A DNA stretch of 64,000 nt from assembly GCA_963775695.1 (NCBI GenBank), contig CAVZJU010000007.1:248001-312000 (forward strand). Direction: 5' to 3'. Each line of letters begins with the position of its first letter. The first letter of the stretch is position 1. Made by a program: the position numbers and the translations under genes. The notes under the pieces are model-generated. The model was not told the origin of the DNA. It saw only the letters and a program-made list of their open reading frames with translations, and ran no database searches. This document shows positions 52,821 to 61,316 of the stretch, in pieces. The DNA comes from DATBLE01 sp963775695. GTDB taxonomy: Bacteria; Actinomycetota; Thermoleophilia; Gaiellales; Gaiellaceae.

Positions 52821-54477
52821 GAGCGAGCCGGGCGCCTGGTTCGAGTCCGACCCGCAGTGGTTCAAGCGGGCCGTCTTCTACGAGATCCACATTCGCGGGT
52901 TCTTCGACGGCAACGACGACGGCGCCGGCGACTTCCGCGGGCTCTCCGACAAGCTCGACTACCTCCAGTGGCTGGGGATCGACTGCATCTGGCTGCTGCC
53001 GATGTACGCGAGCCCTCTGCGAGACGGGGGCTACGACATCGCCGACTTCTTCACGATCCATCCCGACTACGGAACGGTCGAGGACTTCCGCCTGTTCGTC
53101 GAAGCTGCCCACCAGCGCGGCATCCGCGTGATCGCCGACCTGGTGATGAACCACACCTCCAGCGACCATGCGTGGTTCCAGGAGTCGCGGTCGAGCCCGG
53201 ACTCGCCGAAACGCGACTGGTACGTCTGGGCGGACGAGGACACCCGCTACCCCGAGACGCGGGTGATCTTCATCGACTCGGAGCCCTCGAACTGGACGTG
53301 GGACCCGGTCGCAGGGCAGTACTACTGGCACCGGTTCTTCTGGCACCAGCCCGACCTGAACTTCGACAACCCCGAGGTGCAGGACGCGATGCTGAACGTG
53401 CTCCGCTTCTGGCTGGACCTCGGTATCGACGGCTTCCGGCTCGATGCCGTCCCGTACCTGTACGAGCGCGACGGCACCAACGGCGAGAACCTGCCCGAGA
53501 CACACGCGTACTTGAGGCGGGTCAGGGCCGAGGTCGACGCGCGCTACCCGGACCGTGTCCTGCTCGCCGAGGCCAACCAGTGGCCGGAGGACGTCGTCCA
53601 CTACTTCGGCGACGGCGACGAGTGTCACATGTGCTTCCACTTCCCGGTGATGCCCCGCATGTTCATGTCGCTGCGCCGGGAGGAGGCGAAGCCGATCCTG
53701 GAGATCCTCGACCGGACGCCCGCGATTCCGGAGGTCGCGCAGTGGGGACTCTTCCTCAGGAACCACGACGAGCTGACGCTGGAGATGGTCACCGACGAGG
53801 AGCGGGACTACATGTACACCGAGTACGCGAAGGATCCACGGATGAAGTTGAACCTCGGCATCCGGCGCCGGCTGGCGCCGCTGCTCGACAACGGCCGAGA
53901 CGAGATCGAGCTGATGCACGCGATTCTCTTCTCCCTGCCCGGTGCCCCGGTGCTCTACTACGGGGACGAGATCGGAATGGGCGACAACGTGTACCTCGGC
54001 GACCGTGACGGCGTCCGGACTCCGATGCAGTGGACCGGAGACCGGAACGGGGGCTTCTCGCGCGCGGACTTCGCACAGCTCTACCTGCCGCCGCTGATGG
54101 ACCCTGTCTACGGTTTCGGCGCGGTCAACGTCGAGGCCCAGCTGCGCACGCCGACGTCGCTGCTCCGGTGGCTGCACCGCTTCATCGCCCTGCGCAAGGA
54201 GCATCCGGTGTTCGGCGTCGGCACCTACGAGCCGCTGCGGCCGGAGAACCCGCGTATCTTCGCCCACGTCCGTCGCTACGAGGACGACGTCGTCCTCTGC
54301 GTGCACAACCTCGCGCGCTCCGCGCAGGCGGTCGAGCTCGACCTCGGCGAGTTCGAGGAGTGGGTGCCCGAGGAGATGCTCGGCCGCTCGGCCTTCCCCC
54401 GGATCGGCAAGCTGCCCTATCTCCTGACGCTCGCGCCGCGCGGGTGGTTCTGGTTCCAGCTGCGGAAGGAGGAATGA
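52819..54477 (+). CDS. treS: Trehalose synthase TreS (maltose alpha-D-glucosyltransferase)
   Basis: A 552-residue GH13_16 isomerase that interconverts maltose and trehalose. N-terminal FKRAVFYEIHIRGFFDGNDDG is typical. Catalytic Asp is in GIDGFRLDAVPYLYERDG near residue 205, Glu in VLLAEANQWPEDVVHYFG near 249 and Asp in FLRNHDELTLEMV near 314. The C-terminal region has GRSAFPRIGKLPYLLTLAP. The next gene, maltokinase, overlaps by 4 nt; in some bacteria the two are fused. Together they feed maltose-1-phosphate to GlgE. Confidence 0.96.
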   Translation: MSEPGAWFESDPQWFKRAVFYEIHIRGFFDGNDDGAGDFRGLSDKLDYLQWLGIDCIWLLPMYASPLRDGGYDIADFFTIHPDYGTVEDFRLFVEAAHQRGIRVIADLVMNHTSSDHAWFQESRSSPDSPKRDWYVWADEDTRYPETRVIFIDSEPSNWTWDPVAGQYYWHRFFWHQPDLNFDNPEVQDAMLNVLRFWLDLGIDGFRLDAVPYLYERDGTNGENLPETHAYLRRVRAEVDARYPDRVLLAEANQWPEDVVHYFGDGDECHMCFHFPVMPRMFMSLRREEAKPILEILDRTPAIPEVAQWGLFLRNHDELTLEMVTDEERDYMYTEYAKDPRMKLNLGIRRRLAPLLDNGRDEIELMHAILFSLPGAPVLYYGDEIGMGDNVYLGDRDGVRTPMQWTGDRNGGFSRADFAQLYLPPLMDPVYGFGAVNVEAQLRTPTSLLRWLHRFIALRKEHPVFGVGTYEPLRPENPRIFAHVRRYEDDVVLCVHNLARSAQAVELDLGEFEEWVPEEMLGRSAFPRIGKLPYLLTLAPRGWFWFQLRKEE

Positions 54478-55859
54478 CGACCTCGGCCGACCTGACCGAA
54501 GAGGCGCTCGTCGAGTACATCGCCGCGCAGCGGTGGTACGGGTCGAAGGGGCGCGAGGTCGCGCACGCGGCCGTCGTCGACTGCGCGGAGCTGCCGGGCG
54601 CGGTGATCGCGCTCGTCGAGGTGCGCTTCCCGGAGGGGACGCACGACACCTATCAGCTCGTCGCCGGCGACCGGCTCGACGGCCTGGCCGATCCCCGTGT
54701 CGCCCGCGAGCTCGTTCAGCGGATCCGTTCCGGCACGTCGCAGCTGACGCGGGACGGCGGCACGATCTTCTTCCAGGTGGTCGAGGGCTTCACCGGCGTC
54801 GGCGCCGAGCTCGCGACGGTGCGCCTGATCGAGAGTGAGCAGACGAACACCTCGGTCGTGTTCGACGAGGAGCTCGTCCTCAAGGTCTACCGCCGCCTCG
54901 AGGCCGGGATCAACCCCGAGCTGGAGATGCTCCGCTTCCTCAGCGGGCAGGAGTTCCGGAACGTGCCGCCGCTGCACGGCTGGTACGCGTACCACGGCCG
55001 GCCCGCGGAGTCGACGCTGGGCATCCTCCAGGCGTTCGTGCCCGACGGGCTCGACGGCTGGGAGCTCGCGCTCGACGAGCTCGTCGAAGCGCCCGAACGG
55101 TTCCTCGGCCGTCTGCGCCGGCTGGGCGAGGTGACCGGTGCCATGCACACCTGCCTCGCCTCGGACCCGTCGGATCCGTCCTTCGCTCCCGAGGAGCCGA
55201 GCCCGGAGTCGCTCGGGCTGCTGACCGCGACCATCGACGAGGAGATCGAGCGCGCCTTCATCGACCTCCCGGACGACCTCGAAGCGCTCGAGCCGATCAG
55301 ACAACGCGGCGAGGACATCCGTGAGCGCCTCCGCCAGCGGACGCATGCGGGCGGCGGCGGCAAGATCATCCGGCACCACGGAGACTTCCATCTCGGCCAG
55401 ACGCTCTGGGCTCCCCGTGCGCCGGAGGCCTCCACGCTTCAGGGCCGCGCGCCGACGGCGCTTCCAGCCTCCGGCGACTGGGTGATCCTCGACTTCGAGG
55501 GCGAGCCGGCGCGGTCGTTGCCGGAGCGGCGCCGGAAACGCTCGCCGCTCCGCGACGTCGCCGGGATGCTGCGCTCGTTCGCGTACGCCGCGTCCGCGGT
55601 CGAGCCGCTGCGAGGCGTCGAGGCCCCGGCCGGGTGGGAGGAGCGGGCGCGGGCCGAGTTCCTGCACGGGTACACGAGCAGCGTCGATCCGATGCTCGTA
55701 CCGCCGGGCCCGGAGGCGTTCGAGAAGCTCCTGTCCGTGTTCGAGCTCGAGAAGGCGGTGTACGAGCTTCGCTACGAGCTGACCATGCGCCCCGACTGGC
55801 TGCCGATCCCGGTCGCCGGGATCCTGCGCATCCTCGAGGAGGAACCGGTAACGACGTGA
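54474..55859 (+). CDS. mak: Maltokinase (maltose-1-phosphate synthase)
   Basis: A 461-residue kinase of the Pep2/Mak family that phosphorylates maltose with ATP. It starts with the family cap (LVEYIAAQRWYGSKGREV). The kinase core carries TNTSVVFDEELVLKVYRRL, the catalytic loop IIRHHGDFHLGQTLW and the metal-binding DFEGEPARSLPERRRKRSPL, followed by RDVAGMLRSFAYA. The ATG lies in the treS stop codon after GGAAGGAGGA, a strong ribosome site. Confidence 0.95.
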   Translation: MTTSADLTEEALVEYIAAQRWYGSKGREVAHAAVVDCAELPGAVIALVEVRFPEGTHDTYQLVAGDRLDGLADPRVARELVQRIRSGTSQLTRDGGTIFFQVVEGFTGVGAELATVRLIESEQTNTSVVFDEELVLKVYRRLEAGINPELEMLRFLSGQEFRNVPPLHGWYAYHGRPAESTLGILQAFVPDGLDGWELALDELVEAPERFLGRLRRLGEVTGAMHTCLASDPSDPSFAPEEPSPESLGLLTATIDEEIERAFIDLPDDLEALEPIRQRGEDIRERLRQRTHAGGGGKIIRHHGDFHLGQTLWAPRAPEASTLQGRAPTALPASGDWVILDFEGEPARSLPERRRKRSPLRDVAGMLRSFAYAASAVEPLRGVEAPAGWEERARAEFLHGYTSSVDPMLVPPGPEAFEKLLSVFELEKAVYELRYELTMRPDWLPIPVAGILRILEEEPVTT

Positions 55860-55883
55860 CCGCCGCTCGGCCCAGCCTCGCTC

Positions 55884-55913
55884 TCGCGGGGGAGGCCGGT
55901 TTCCCCCGCGAGC
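55884..55913 (+). terminator. Hairpin terminator after mak
   Basis: A perfect 11-bp stem (CTCGCGGGGGA with its complement) and an 8-nt loop, 25 nt after the mak stop. It is followed by a C/T-rich run rather than a clean U tract. It would partly separate the glgE-treS-mak transcript from glgB, which starts 104 nt downstream. Confidence 0.6.
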
Positions 55914-56016
55914 CCCCTTCCCCAACCCATCCCGCACCTCAGCAGCCGATAGGAGCCGCGCCCGCCATGTCGGTCGCGGCGGCGAAAGCTGCTTGCCGGG
56001 ATGAACAGGTCTGCCC

Positions 56017-58158
56017 ATGAGCGAGCCCTTCACGCTCGGGGACCCCCATGCGTACCTCGGCGCCCATCCGGCCCAGGACGGCGTGCTCGTCCGCGCCTAC
56101 CGCCCCGAGGCAGATTCGGTGCGGGTGCTGCCGATGGGGGTCAAACTGGAGCGTAAGCAGGACGGCGTCTTCGAAGGGGTGGTAAAGGGAGCCGAGCTGC
56201 CGCTCGAGTACGAGCTCGAGGTCAGCTACCCGGCCGGAGACTCGTACGTCCTCCACGACCCGTACTCGTTCCTGCCGACCCTCGGTGAGCTCGACGTCCA
56301 CCTGGCGGGCGAAGGGCGGCACGAAGAGCTGTACGCGCGGCTCGGCGCGCATCCCCGCGTGGTCGACGGCATCGCCGGCGTCTCCTTCGCCGTCTGGGCG
56401 CCGAACGCCCGCTCGGTCAGCGTGGTCGGCGACTTCAACGGCTGGGACGGGCGGCTGCATCCGATGCGCTCCCTCGGGGCCGCCGGCATCTGGGAGCTAT
56501 TCATTCCCGACCTCCGGCCGGGGATGAAGTACAAGTTCGAGCTCCGCACATCGGGCGGCAGGCTCAGGATCAAGGCCGACCCATTGGCCTTCCGCACCGA
56601 AGTGCCCCCCAGGAACGCGTCGATCGTCTTCGAGTCTGCGTACGAGTGGCAGGACGCGGACTGGCTGGACCGGCGACCGGCCGACCCACTCGCCCGGCCC
56701 GTGTCCATCTACGAGGTGCACCCCGGTTCCTGGCGCCTGAACCCGCTGGAGGGCAACCGGCCGCTGACGTACGCCGAGCTCGGCGAGGAGCTCGCGGAGT
56801 ACGTCTCCAGCCTGGGCTTCACGCATGTCGAGCTGCTGCCGGTGATGGAGCATCCCTACGCGCCGTCGTGGGGCTACCAGGTGACCGGCTACTTCGCCCC
56901 GACGGCGCGGTTCGGCCCGCCCGACGACTTCCGTGCCTTCGTCGACCGGCTGCACGCGGCCGGGATCGGCGTGATCCTCGACTGGGTGCCGGCGCACTTC
57001 CCGAAGGACGATTGGGCGCTCGCCCGCTTCGACGGCACGGCCCTGTACGAGCACGAGGATCCGCGCCGCGGCGAGCATCCCGACTGGGGCACGCTCGTCT
57101 TCAACCTCGGCCGCAACGAGGTGCGCAACTTCCTCCTCGCGAGCGCCCTGTACTGGCTGCGGGAATACCACGCCGACGGGCTGCGCGTGGACGCTGTCGC
57201 GTCGATGCTCTACCTCGACTATTCGCGCAAGGAGGGCGAGTGGGTGCCGAACGTGCACGGCGGCAACGAGGACCTCGACGCGATCGAGTTCCTGAAGCAG
57301 CTGAACACGGTCGCCCACTCCCGTGAGCCGGGCGTGCTGATGGCGGCGGAGGAGTCCACGGCCTGGCCGGGCGTCTCGCGGCCGGTCGACCAGGGCGGTC
57401 TCGGCTTCGGGCTGAAGTGGAACATGGGCTGGATGCACGACACGCTCGCGTACCTCGAGCGCGACCCCGTCCACCGCCGCTACCACCACGACCAGCTCAC
57501 CTTCAGCCTGATCTACGCGTTCTCGGAAAACTTCGTGCTGCCGCTCTCGCACGACGAGGTCGTGCACGGGAAGGGCTCGTTGCTCGGCCGGATGCCCGGT
57601 GACCCCTGGCAGCGGCGTGCCAACCTGCGCGCGCTGTACGGATACATGTGGGCGCACCCCGGCAAGAAGCTCCTGTTCATGGGCGGGGAGCTCGGGCAGG
57701 AGAACGAGTGGAGCTCGGAGGGCTCGCTCGACTGGCACCTGCTGGAGCAGGCGGAGCATGCCGGGATTCAGGAGCTCGTTCGGGACCTCAACCTGCGCTA
57801 CCGGGAGGAGCCGGCGCTGTGGGAGGTCGACTTCGAGGCGGCGGGCTTCCGCTGGCTGGTGGCGAACGACGCCGACGCGAACGTCATCGCCTTCGCCCGC
57901 CTCGCGGCCGGCGGCACACGGGCCCTGGTCTGTATCTGCAACTTCTCGCCGGTCTCTCGTCCCCGGTATCGGGTCGGGCTTCCCCGAGGCGGTTCGTGGC
58001 GGGAGCTGCTGAACACGGACGACGAGCGCTACGGCGGCGGCGGCGTGGGGAACGCGGGCGAGCTCCCGGCCGAGCAGAGGCCGTGGCACGACCAGCCGTT
58101 CTCGGCGGAGCTGACGCTGCCACCACTGGGCGTCCTCTGGCTAGTTCCGGTCGCCTGA
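56017..58158 (+). CDS. glgB: 1,4-alpha-glucan branching enzyme GlgB
   Basis: A 713-residue GH13_9 enzyme that makes alpha-1,6 branches in glycogen. Two N-terminal carbohydrate-binding beta domains are present (LGAHPAQDGVLVRAYRPEA, then FAVWAPNARSVSVVGDFNGW). The barrel has Asp in ADGLRVDAVASMLYLDYSR near residue 390, Glu in GVLMAAEESTAWPGVSRP near 443, and Asp in LPLSHDEVVHGKGSLLG near 510. GlgB completes the GlgE pathway for branched glucan. Its 3' end overlaps by 18 nt the antisense channel-like gene. Confidence 0.97.
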   Translation: MSEPFTLGDPHAYLGAHPAQDGVLVRAYRPEADSVRVLPMGVKLERKQDGVFEGVVKGAELPLEYELEVSYPAGDSYVLHDPYSFLPTLGELDVHLAGEGRHEELYARLGAHPRVVDGIAGVSFAVWAPNARSVSVVGDFNGWDGRLHPMRSLGAAGIWELFIPDLRPGMKYKFELRTSGGRLRIKADPLAFRTEVPPRNASIVFESAYEWQDADWLDRRPADPLARPVSIYEVHPGSWRLNPLEGNRPLTYAELGEELAEYVSSLGFTHVELLPVMEHPYAPSWGYQVTGYFAPTARFGPPDDFRAFVDRLHAAGIGVILDWVPAHFPKDDWALARFDGTALYEHEDPRRGEHPDWGTLVFNLGRNEVRNFLLASALYWLREYHADGLRVDAVASMLYLDYSRKEGEWVPNVHGGNEDLDAIEFLKQLNTVAHSREPGVLMAAEESTAWPGVSRPVDQGGLGFGLKWNMGWMHDTLAYLERDPVHRRYHHDQLTFSLIYAFSENFVLPLSHDEVVHGKGSLLGRMPGDPWQRRANLRALYGYMWAHPGKKLLFMGGELGQENEWSSEGSLDWHLLEQAEHAGIQELVRDLNLRYREEPALWEVDFEAAGFRWLVANDADANVIAFARLAAGGTRALVCICNFSPVSRPRYRVGLPRGGSWRELLNTDDERYGGGGVGNAGELPAEQRPWHDQPFSAELTLPPLGVLWLVPVA

Positions 58159-58484
58159 GGTGAAGAAGGCGGCGAACGAGCCGCCGATCGAGGCGACGAC
58201 CACGATCGCCCACACCTGGAGGCCCACGTCGATGACCCGGCCGGCGCCGGTGAGCGGGTTCTTGAGCTGCGAGGAGATCGTCAACAGCTGGACGGTCGAG
58301 AAGAACCGCGCGTGCCGAAGCCGTGGATGTCGGTGCCCCGAGCATGGCGCTCGACGATCCAGACGAGGACCGCGCCCACCGTGTCGACAACGAGAGTCAC
58401 GGCGAGCGCGATCAGCAGCCGGGAGAGCAGCCGCCGGTGCCGATCTTCCCAGGTCAGAAGCCGGTCGAGCTCCTCGCGAACCAC
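58141..58484 (-). CDS. Two-helix ion-channel-like membrane protein lacking a K+ filter (one frameshift)
   Basis: About 114 residues after joining frames near 58312. The N-terminal LTWEDRHRRLLSRLLIALAV and membrane helix TLVVDTVGAVLVWIVE are followed by FFSTVQLLTISSQLKNPLTG and a second helix QVWAIVVVASIGGSFAAFF. The layout helix, pore-like loop, helix is that of small potassium channels, but the filter TVGYG is replaced by TISSQ. It may be a degenerate or non-K channel. It is antisense to the last 18 nt of glgB and divergent from the MFS gene. Confidence 0.55.
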
Positions 58485-58584
58485 TCGCTGAGTCTTGCCG
58501 CGGGGGCGGACGGTCCCGCTGGCGGAATCGGTCTTGGCGCGCCGGCGGGCTTTGCCCGCCGCCGCCTGCAGCTAGCGTAAAACG

Positions 58585-59823
58585 GTGGGGCTCTTCGCCT
58601 GGTTCTTCCGCCTGATCTGGGGCGGCGACGTCGACCGTCCGCTGCGGCCGGTGCTCGCCGTTTCCTTCGTCGGCTCCACCTGCTTCTCGGCCGGGTGGTC
58701 GTTCGTGGGCATCTGGGCGATCAGGGAGCTGGGCGCGACCAAGAGCCAGCTCGGGGTCGCCTTTCTGATCGCCGCGCTCGTCGGGATGGTCGCCGGCTAC
58801 CTCGGCGGCCACGCGTCCGATTACGTCGGCCGCCGGCCGATGATCCTGCTGGGCTGGGCGCTCCTCGGGTTGGCGTTCCTCCTCTTCGCGTTCGTCGGCG
58901 ACCGGACGTACGTGGGCCTGGCGCTGCTCGTCTTCTCGTCGATCGGCGGATCGATCGGAGGCGGGGCGGACCAGGCGATGGTCGCCGACCTGGTGCCGCC
59001 GGAGCGTCACGAGGCCGCGTATGCGTCGGTGCGGGTGGCCTCGAACCTCGGGGTCGTGTGCGGGCCGCCGATCGGCGGGCTCCTGCTCGTCGGCGGGCAC
59101 TGGCCGATCCTCTTCGGCGGCGTCGCGTCGATGTGCGTCGGGGCGATCGCGATCGCGTGGCGGTACCTGCCGCGGCGCGGCGCGTACGCGCCGGAGGAGC
59201 CGCCGACCCGCGGGTCGCTCGCGGTGATCGCGCGCGACCATGCCTTCCTCGTCTTCCTGGTGTCGGGCGCGCTCGCGTATCTGGTCTACGTCGCGATCGA
59301 GACGGTGCTGCCGATCTCCGCGGTCGACACGCACGGCGTCGCTCCCTGGACCTGGGGGCTGATCGTCGTCCTCAACCCGCTGATGGTCACGCTCTTCCAG
59401 CTTCGCCTGACCCGCGCGACCACGTGGTTCGCGCCGGGGCCGAAGCTCGGGACCGCGATGCTGATGATGGGCGGGTCGTTCCTGCTCCTGCTCGGCAGCA
59501 ACTCGGTCGCGACCTACGCCGTCGTCGTGCTCGTGTTCGTCTTCGGGGAGATGCTGTGGGTGCCGACCTCCCAGGCCATCGTCGCCGGGCTCGCGCCGGA
59601 GGACGTGCGCGGCGCGTACATGGGAGCGTTCGGCTCGACGGCGGCGATCGGGTTCGCGCTGGGGCCGTTCACGGGCCTTCGCTTGCAGGACGTGTACGGC
59701 GAGAACGCGGCGTGGCTGTTCTTCGCGGGCGTCTCGGTCGCCGCGGCCGCCACGGGCGTGATCGCCGTTCGCGCTGCGCAGGCCCGGCAGGGCGGAGCGG
59801 CTCTGCCCTCGGTCGGCGCGTGA
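58585..59823 (+). CDS. Major facilitator superfamily transporter
   Basis: A 412-residue MFS protein with about twelve helices. The signature loop between helices 2 and 3 is GGHASDYVGRRPMILLG. The N-terminal stretch SFVGSTCFSAGWSFVGIWAI and the second-half loop LAPEDVRGAYMGAFGSTAAI are drug-efflux-like. It is the first gene of the set MFS, treZ, glgX, with a GTGA overlap into treZ. Export or uptake of a sugar such as trehalose is therefore possible but unproven. Confidence 0.88.
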   Translation: MGLFAWFFRLIWGGDVDRPLRPVLAVSFVGSTCFSAGWSFVGIWAIRELGATKSQLGVAFLIAALVGMVAGYLGGHASDYVGRRPMILLGWALLGLAFLLFAFVGDRTYVGLALLVFSSIGGSIGGGADQAMVADLVPPERHEAAYASVRVASNLGVVCGPPIGGLLLVGGHWPILFGGVASMCVGAIAIAWRYLPRRGAYAPEEPPTRGSLAVIARDHAFLVFLVSGALAYLVYVAIETVLPISAVDTHGVAPWTWGLIVVLNPLMVTLFQLRLTRATTWFAPGPKLGTAMLMMGGSFLLLLGSNSVATYAVVVLVFVFGEMLWVPTSQAIVAGLAPEDVRGAYMGAFGSTAAIGFALGPFTGLRLQDVYGENAAWLFFAGVSVAAAATGVIAVRAAQARQGGAALPSVGA

Positions 59824-61316
59824 CCGGTCGCCTCGGCGCGATCCCCGATCCGGGCGGGACGACGACGTTCCGGGTCTGGGCGCCTGCCGCGGCGCGCGTG
59901 GACGTCAGGCTCGGCGGCGAGAGCCGACCGCTCGCTCCCGAGCGCGGCGGCCTGTTCGCGGGCGTGCTGCGAGCGGCGCCGGGCGAGGACTACGTCTACG
60001 CTTTGGACGGCGGCCGCCCGTACCCGGATCCCTGCTCGCGGTTCCAGCCCGAGGGGGTCCTCGGGGCCTCGCGGGTGGTCGATCTGCCTCCGGAGCCGCG
60101 TCTCGGATTGTCGCTCGACGACCTCGTCGTCTACGAGCTCCACGTCGGGACGTTCTCGGCGGAGGGGACCTTCGACGGCGTCGTGCCGTATCTCGGCGGG
60201 CTCCGCGAGCTCGGGGTGACGGCGATCGAGCTGATGCCGGTGGCGACCTTTCCAGGGGATCGCGGCTGGGGCTACGACGGCGTCTACGCGTACGCGCCGC
60301 ACCCCGCCTACGGCGGCCCGGAAGGCCTGGCACGGCTCGTCGCCGCCGCGCACGGCGAGGGCCTGGGCGTGATCGTCGACGTGGTCTACAACCACCTCGG
60401 CCCAGGATCGGGGGCGCTGACCGCGTTCGGCCCCTACCTGAGCGAGGACGTCCAGACGTTCTGGGGAGCGGGCCTCGACTTCTCGCAGGCGGGCGTCCGC
60501 GAATGGGCGATCCAGAACGCGCTCTGCTGGGTCGAGGACTACGGGATCGACGGCCTGCGGCTCGACGCCGTCCGCGCGGTCCGCGACCCCTCGCCGCGAC
60601 ACGTCCTCGAAGAGCTCGCCGGTCGTGTGCACGCGACCGCGCCGCACGCGCTCGTGATCGCGGAGACGAGCGTCGACGACGACCAGCCGCTCGACGACTG
60701 GCACCACGACGCCCGCTGGGCGGACGGGCTCCACCACGCGCTGCACGCCCTCCTGACCGGCGAGCACGAGGGCTACTACGCGCCGTACGGCTCGCTCGAC
60801 GACGTCGTCGCCGAACTCGGGCGCCGGCCGGCCGAGCGGCACATCGTCTGCGCGCAGGACCACGACCAGGTGGGCAACCGCGCTCTCGGCGACCGTCTCT
60901 CGCCCGCCGAGCTCCGCATCGCCTCGGCGGTCGTCCTCTTCTCCCCGCAGACGCCGCTCCTCTTCATGGGGGAGGAGTACGGGGAGCCGAACCCGTTCCA
61001 GTTCTTCACCGACCACATCTCTCCGGAGACCGCCTCGGCCGCCCGGGAAGGCCGCAAGCGAGAGTTCGCCGCCTGGTCGGCCTTCTCCGGCGAGGACGTA
61101 CCCGATCCCCAGGATGAGGAGACCTTCCTGCGCTCCAAGCTCTCGCGGCGCGAGACCCCCGGTGTTCGCGACCACTACCGCAGGCTGCTCGCGCTGCGTC
61201 GTACTCTCCCGCGCGAGGTGCACGCAAAGGCACACGGACCGAGGCTGACCATGCGGCGCGGGCGCGCGACGCTCGTGGCCGACCTCGACGCCCGGACCGT
61301 GGAGCTGGAGACGTGA
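59820..61316 (+). CDS. treZ: Malto-oligosyltrehalose trehalohydrolase TreZ
   Basis: A 498-residue GH13_10 enzyme that releases trehalose from maltooligosyl-trehalose. The N-terminal domain TTTFRVWAPAAARVDVRLGG precedes the barrel. The nucleophile is in IDGLRLDAVRAVRDPSPRH near residue 245, the acid Glu in LVIAETSVDDDQPLDDW near 279, and the third Asp in IVCAQDHDQVGNRALG. Motifs VYELHVGTFSAEGTFDGV and GEEYGEPNPFQFFTDH are TreZ-type. It overlaps both neighbours by 4 nt. Its partner TreY, which makes its substrate, is not in the window. Confidence 0.93.
   Translation: MTGRLGAIPDPGGTTTFRVWAPAAARVDVRLGGESRPLAPERGGLFAGVLRAAPGEDYVYALDGGRPYPDPCSRFQPEGVLGASRVVDLPPEPRLGLSLDDLVVYELHVGTFSAEGTFDGVVPYLGGLRELGVTAIELMPVATFPGDRGWGYDGVYAYAPHPAYGGPEGLARLVAAAHGEGLGVIVDVVYNHLGPGSGALTAFGPYLSEDVQTFWGAGLDFSQAGVREWAIQNALCWVEDYGIDGLRLDAVRAVRDPSPRHVLEELAGRVHATAPHALVIAETSVDDDQPLDDWHHDARWADGLHHALHALLTGEHEGYYAPYGSLDDVVAELGRRPAERHIVCAQDHDQVGNRALGDRLSPAELRIASAVVLFSPQTPLLFMGEEYGEPNPFQFFTDHISPETASAAREGRKREFAAWSAFSGEDVPDPQDEETFLRSKLSRRETPGVRDHYRRLLALRRTLPREVHAKAHGPRLTMRRGRATLVADLDARTVELET

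Noticed and set aside
56497..58089. A 530-codon frame antisense to glgB, and similar long antisense frames over treS, treZ, glgX and mak
   Set aside because: Codon bias of high-GC genes opens the opposite strand. None has a recognisable motif or a ribosome site, and all lie within strongly conserved enzymes.
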